Shown here one piece after another: positions 60,925-64,000 of a stretch of DNA of 64,000 nt. Under the pieces are notes generated by a model. That model did no database searches, had not been told where the DNA came from, and worked only from the letters and a program-made list of their open reading frames with translations. The number at the start of each line of letters is the position of its first letter. Positions within the stretch are counted from its first letter, which is position 1. The translations under genes and the position numbers were made by a program. The stretch is from JALZVT01 sp039029135 (GTDB lineage Bacteria > Pseudomonadota > Gammaproteobacteria > Pseudomonadales > Azotimanducaceae). The stretch lies in NCBI GenBank assembly GCA_039029135.1, contig JBCCGT010000025.1, positions 1 through 64,000 on the forward strand, in the 5' to 3' direction.

Positions 60925-61416
60925 ATGGACGGCGCCCAGCGACAGGAATTTCACTTTCAGCACGTCTGGTCACCGCAGGGCGATCTAGACGGTGGATCCA
61001 GCCAGCTGATTCCCATCTCTCACGGTCACTGGCTGCGCATCATTGCTGGAAGGGCGCCACTACCAGCGCATCCCACCTGGCACACCTACCGCAGGGACAG
61101 CCACGACACCCACCACACCCACCACACCCAGGACGGCCGCGAAACGCGAAGGGGTCGCGCACAGGTGCTGACCATCGCCGGGTATGAGGCCCGCATTACC
61201 GAGGTAGAACCGCTGTGCGTGACGACGGATGCGGCCGGCTTCGTCTGCCGGCTGGACGCGGGTTTGTCTCCCCTGCCCGCTGGCGTGATCGATCTGCGCC
61301 CGCGCCTGCAGAGACGCTTCTTGGCGCGCCGCCTGAGCTGGCGCCCCAGCGAGGCACTGCTGCGAGCCGCCTGCCAATATGCGGGCTTCGAGGCCGATGG
61401 CGGCCTGTTCGGCTAA
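60925..61416 (+). CDS. Unknown SOS-controlled protein
   Basis: A 163-residue protein that I do not recognise; the LexA operator lies just upstream. The N-terminal part MDGAQRQEFHFQHVWSPQGD is followed by a His/Thr-rich run (HDTHHTHHTQDG, about residues 60-72) that could bind metal. The C-terminal half is beta-like (AQVLTIAGYEARITEVEPL) with an Arg-rich segment (DLRPRLQRRFLARRLSWRPSEALLRAACQYAGF). No signal or membrane helix. It converges with the FlhG-like gene, with 4 bp overlap. Candidate DNA-damage response factor; a division inhibitor is possible but not shown. Confidence 0.6.
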   Translation: MDGAQRQEFHFQHVWSPQGDLDGGSSQLIPISHGHWLRIIAGRAPLPAHPTWHTYRRDSHDTHHTHHTQDGRETRRGRAQVLTIAGYEARITEVEPLCVTTDAAGFVCRLDAGLSPLPAGVIDLRPRLQRRFLARRLSWRPSEALLRAACQYAGFEADGGLFG

Positions 61417-62234
61417 CTGATCGACTGCGCGGGCGCGCGCACCCGATCCACGAAGAACTCGAGCTGACCGGAGAGTTCCCGCGATACGGGCCATGCCGCG
61501 ACCTGACTCGCCAGCTCGCGCAGGGCCAGCGACGCCGGCGCGCGCGGGTACAGCTCGACCACGGGCGACTGCCGTCGCACCGCCCGTCGAACGCTCTCGT
61601 CGAGCGGTATGTCCGCGACGTGGCGCAGCGACAGATCGAGAAAGCGGCCACATACGCCTTCGAGTTTTAAGAAAGCGTCGCGCGCCTCGTTGTCGCTGCG
61701 CACCATATTGGTCACGACGCTCGCGCGTTGAACCCCAAATTGCTCCGACAGCACCCGCAGCAGTCCGAACGCGTCATTGATCGACGTCGGTTCCGGCGTC
61801 ACGACCAAGAGCACCTCGCGGGCAGCGATCAGGAAATTCAGGACCTCGGGTGCGATGCCCGCAGCCGTGTCGACGACCAGCACGTCCATGTCGGCGGCAA
61901 GCTCAGAGAACGAACGGATGAGACCCGCGTGGACCAGCGGCGACAGCGTCGCCAGCTCAGGTCTCCCCGTTCCCGCCGGCACGACGCTCAGGCCACAGGG
62001 TCCCTGCAATACGACCTCTGCGAGAGACAGTTCGCCCTCGATGACCTCGACCAGCGATTCCCTGGCCTTGAGTCCCATCAGCACGTCGCTGTTGCCCAGG
62101 CCGAGCGCCGCGTCGAACAGGGTCACCCGCAGATCGAGTCGGCTGAGCTCTACGCCGAGATTGATGGCGACGTTGGTCTTGCCAACCCCGCCCTTGCCGC
62201 CGGCGATCGCAACGACCTGTATGGGCTTACTCAT
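61413..62234 (-). CDS. MinD/ParA-family ATPase, FlhG/FleN-like
   Basis: A 273-residue ATPase. The deviant Walker A IAGGKGGVGKTNVAINLG is typical of MinD/ParA, with the ARESLVEVIEGELSLAEVV and PAGTGRPELATLSP segments and LVVDTAAGIAPEVL that are characteristic of FlhG/FleN, which controls flagellum number in polar flagellates. The C-terminal RELSGQLEFFVDRV could be the membrane-targeting helix. Association with a FleQ-like regulator supports the flagellar assignment; flhF and fliA are not adjacent in this window. Confidence 0.75.
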   Translation of the reverse strand: MSKPIQVVAIAGGKGGVGKTNVAINLGVELSRLDLRVTLFDAALGLGNSDVLMGLKARESLVEVIEGELSLAEVVLQGPCGLSVVPAGTGRPELATLSPLVHAGLIRSFSELAADMDVLVVDTAAGIAPEVLNFLIAAREVLLVVTPEPTSINDAFGLLRVLSEQFGVQRASVVTNMVRSDNEARDAFLKLEGVCGRFLDLSLRHVADIPLDESVRRAVRRQSPVVELYPRAPASLALRELASQVAAWPVSRELSGQLEFFVDRVRAPAQSIS

Positions 62235-62274
62235 GTTGCGGCGCTCGCACTGTCGAGTCCGGCCGCGGGACGCA

Positions 62275-63594
62275 CTATGACCATTCGAACTCGACCTCTA
62301 CGATATTACCGTTTCCCAGAAAGCATAGACGCGTGGCCAGACGCTGCAGCAGCCCGATACCGCGCCCGTGATATCTCTGCGCGCGAGGCTCTGCGAGCGT
62401 GCGCTCGTAGTCAAAGCCATCACCGCTATCCATCACACGAATGATCAAACGGCCGCGGCGGCCGTCGCTGAGACACTCGAACTCGAAGCGCACGTAGCCG
62501 TGCCTGAGATCTCGCAGCCGCTGCTCGCGACGACGATAGTAGGCGTCAAAACCATCAGCGCTGTGCTTGTCGGTTGAAGCAAGCTGCAGCACCCCGTGTT
62601 CGAGCGCGTTGGAAAACGTCTCAGCGAGCACACAGTAGATGGCGCCAACATGCGGGCGCAGACCAGGAATCTCGGACACAAGCTGTTGAATCATCGGCAG
62701 CGGGCTGAAGCCGCGCAGCGACGCTGCCCGCAGTTCGTAGCTGAATCGCCAGTCCTGTTCCGGCGGCGGCGCCTCCGAGGCAAAAGTTGGGCGCGTCTGT
62801 CCGAGCGCCGCCTGCGGCGACACGGCCTCGTTCAGCTCGACCTCGATGAGCGTCACGTCGTCGCTAGGTGATGTGGAAATGCGCCGGTCGTTGTTGGCGG
62901 CCAGCAGGCGATCGAAAGACGAGGCGCTCGGCTGTCCCAACACCAGCGATTCGACCATCTCGCTGCTCAAATGACTGCCGTCGATGCCACGATTTTCAAG
63001 CAAACCGTCTGTGAATAGCAGCAATCGATCGGCGCTTCGATACGCCAGCCGCTGGGTCTGGCAGCGAAAGCGGTCTGCGCCAACGATGCCTAGCGGCAGC
63101 GCGTGCGATCGCAGCCGTTTCATCGCCGCGCCATTAGATTCGATGAGATAGCCATCGGGCAACCCGCCGCACCAGAACTCGATGCCGGAACGGCGGCTCT
63201 GCACGGATACCACGGTGGCGCAGCAAAATTGACCGATCGGCAGCGCCCAGTGCAGCTTGCGATTGCACTCGGTAATGACTTCGTTTAGATCGAAGCCCTT
63301 TCGCGTCATCGTGTAGAACACGTCTGCGAGGGGCATCGCACCGATACCGGCGGTTAGGCCGTGGCCGGTGAAGTCGCCCATGAAGATATTGAGATCCCCG
63401 GCAGGCGTCAGATCCGCGAGCAGCACGTCGCCATTGAACAGGGCGAGCGGAGAAATCAGATAGCGTATGTTGTCGCTATCCAGGCAACCGCTGTGGACCA
63501 CGCGATCCATGACCGCCTTGGCGGCATTGTGTTCCTGCAGCACGTGCTCTTGGAGAGTCGCGTGCTCCGCCAGGCTGGCCGACGCGGCGCTCAA
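62275..63594 (-). CDS. PP2C-type phosphatase with C-terminal anti-sigma kinase domain
   Basis: A 439-residue protein with an N-terminal SpoIIE-type PP2C phosphatase (about 45-250; GDVLLADLTPAGDLNIFMGDFTGHG, LLLFTDGLLENRG, SPSDDVTLIEVEL) and a C-terminal HATPase domain of RsbW type (NALEHGVLQ, VMDSGDGFDYERT, GRGIGLLQRLA). HsbR of Pseudomonas has a receiver domain, then PP2C and kinase parts; the receiver is missing here and the first 40 residues are a short helix. It should dephosphorylate and phosphorylate the STAS partner coded immediately upstream (4-bp overlap). Confidence 0.8.
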   Translation of the reverse strand: MSAASASLAEHATLQEHVLQEHNAAKAVMDRVVHSGCLDSDNIRYLISPLALFNGDVLLADLTPAGDLNIFMGDFTGHGLTAGIGAMPLADVFYTMTRKGFDLNEVITECNRKLHWALPIGQFCCATVVSVQSRRSGIEFWCGGLPDGYLIESNGAAMKRLRSHALPLGIVGADRFRCQTQRLAYRSADRLLLFTDGLLENRGIDGSHLSSEMVESLVLGQPSASSFDRLLAANNDRRISTSPSDDVTLIEVELNEAVSPQAALGQTRPTFASEAPPPEQDWRFSYELRAASLRGFSPLPMIQQLVSEIPGLRPHVGAIYCVLAETFSNALEHGVLQLASTDKHSADGFDAYYRRREQRLRDLRHGYVRFEFECLSDGRRGRLIIRVMDSGDGFDYERTLAEPRAQRYHGRGIGLLQRLATRLCFLGNGNIVEVEFEWS

Positions 63595-63893
63595 CGGATC
63601 TCGAAGAGCTGTTCGAAATTCGATAGGGCGAGGATCTTCTTCACATCTTCGTTGCAGTTTTCGATGGCCACACGCGCGTCATCGCCGCCGGCATAGTCTC
63701 GCAACAGCAGCAGCATGCCCAGGGCCGAGCTATCGACGTAGGTCGCGTCCTTTAGATCGACCAGCACAGACTCCGGCAATTCCTGCAGCTCCTGATACGA
63801 GCGCCGAAATGCGTCGTGCGTGCTGAAATCGAATCTGCCGCTGACGGCAATAGTCAATTCGCGGCTCAGCATGGTGGAATCTACTGATGCCAT
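63591..63893 (-). CDS. STAS-domain anti-sigma factor antagonist
   Basis: A 100-residue STAS protein of the SpoIIAA/RsbV/HsbA type. SVLVDLKDATYVDSSALGMLLLLRDYA holds the phosphorylatable serine in DSSALG. It is a partner-switching target of the downstream phosphatase/kinase. In Pseudomonas the homologous HsbA links to FlgM and to a diguanylate cyclase, connecting flagella and biofilm; here that is inference. It overlaps the phosphatase gene by 4 bp. Confidence 0.85.
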   Translation of the reverse strand: MASVDSTMLSRELTIAVSGRFDFSTHDAFRRSYQELQELPESVLVDLKDATYVDSSALGMLLLLRDYAGGDDARVAIENCNEDVKKILALSNFEQLFEIR

Positions 63894-63895
63894 CG

Positions 63896-64000
63896 TTAGC
63901 TCCTCTGCAACCCGTATTTGCGCATCTTCTCTACCAGCGTCGTGCGCCTGACCTGTAGCCGGTCCGCGGCGCGAGCGACAACAAAGCGTGTGTCTTCCAG
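63896..64000 (-). CDS. Sigma-54-type activator, FleQ-like, C-terminal end (partial)
   Basis: The final 34 codons of a minus-strand gene that continues past the window. They read VVARAADRLQVRRTTLVEKM and then RKYGLQRS, the Fis-type helix-turn-helix at the end of NtrC-family activators. RRTTLVEKMRKYG is characteristic of FleQ/FlrA. The stop is 2 bp before the STAS start codon. The AAA+ domain is outside the window. Confidence 0.7.
   Translation of the reverse strand: MEDTRFVVARAADRLQVRRTTLVEKMRKYGLQRS

Overview
The window is GC-rich, densely coded DNA from a gammaproteobacterium. Support comes from the rne-murB / kdsB-lpxK-msbA-exbD-exbB / comEC-DUF2062-lolCDE gene order, which resembles that of Pseudomonas and relatives, a Suf iron-sulfur operon, a LexA-type operator close to the Escherichia coli consensus, and a FleQ/FlhG-type cluster at the right edge. 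I cannot place it below class level. Position 1 looks like a contig edge of poor quality.

Left part (1-13.4 kb): the 3' end of rne meets a minus-strand murB-alkB pair. An SDR dehydrogenase follows, then kdsB, then the lipid A/transport operon lpxK-msbA-exbD-exbB, read from exbB toward lpxK. Next come a D-threonine aldolase-like PLP enzyme, galU, an unknown gene with a possible SOS box, and clpB with a sigma-32-type promoter.

Middle (13.5-37.5 kb): a PilZ domain joined to a degenerate Nudix domain, DUF2244, comEC, DUF2062, the lipoprotein-release transporter lolC-lolD-lolE, apbE with nqrM, a dicarboxylate-type symporter, a histidine phosphatase, a crotonase, a split spermidine-synthase-like pair, a degenerate acyl-AMP ligase relative, alaA, and a minus-strand group with methyltransferase, AcoX-like kinase, L2HGDH-like oxidase, 5'-3' exonuclease, epmC, cyclotransferase and tusA genes.

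The most unusual region is 37.9-51.8 kb (possibly to 52.8 kb). It is one co-oriented run: a TonB-C-domain protein, a Ser/Pro/Gly repeat lipoprotein, another lipoprotein with a glycine-zipper stretch, a TPR/PEGA membrane protein, a PEGA-repeat protein with a formylglycine-generating-enzyme fold, a small secreted peptide, a MotA/TolQ/ExbB-type channel subunit, a cytoplasmic actin/Hsp70-like protein, two paralogous membrane-anchored von Willebrand A proteins and two more lipoproteins. Both VWA proteins carry the same N-terminal helix, with an Asp at residue 16 in the motif FSLSFLD. That is where MotB, ExbD, TolR and ZorB place their ion-carrying Asp. I propose an ion-driven envelope machine in which two VWA proteins replace the usual peptidoglycan-binding or TonB-linked partner. 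I do not recognise it as a described system.

Right part (53-64 kb): mscL behind a structured leader, a methyltransferase, the sufBCDS-(A)-T-E operon, an unknown gene directly behind a near-perfect LexA box, then a minus-strand regulatory set: FlhG-like ATPase, PP2C/anti-sigma kinase, STAS antagonist and the 3' end of a FleQ-like activator. This suggests a flagellated cell with partner-switching control.
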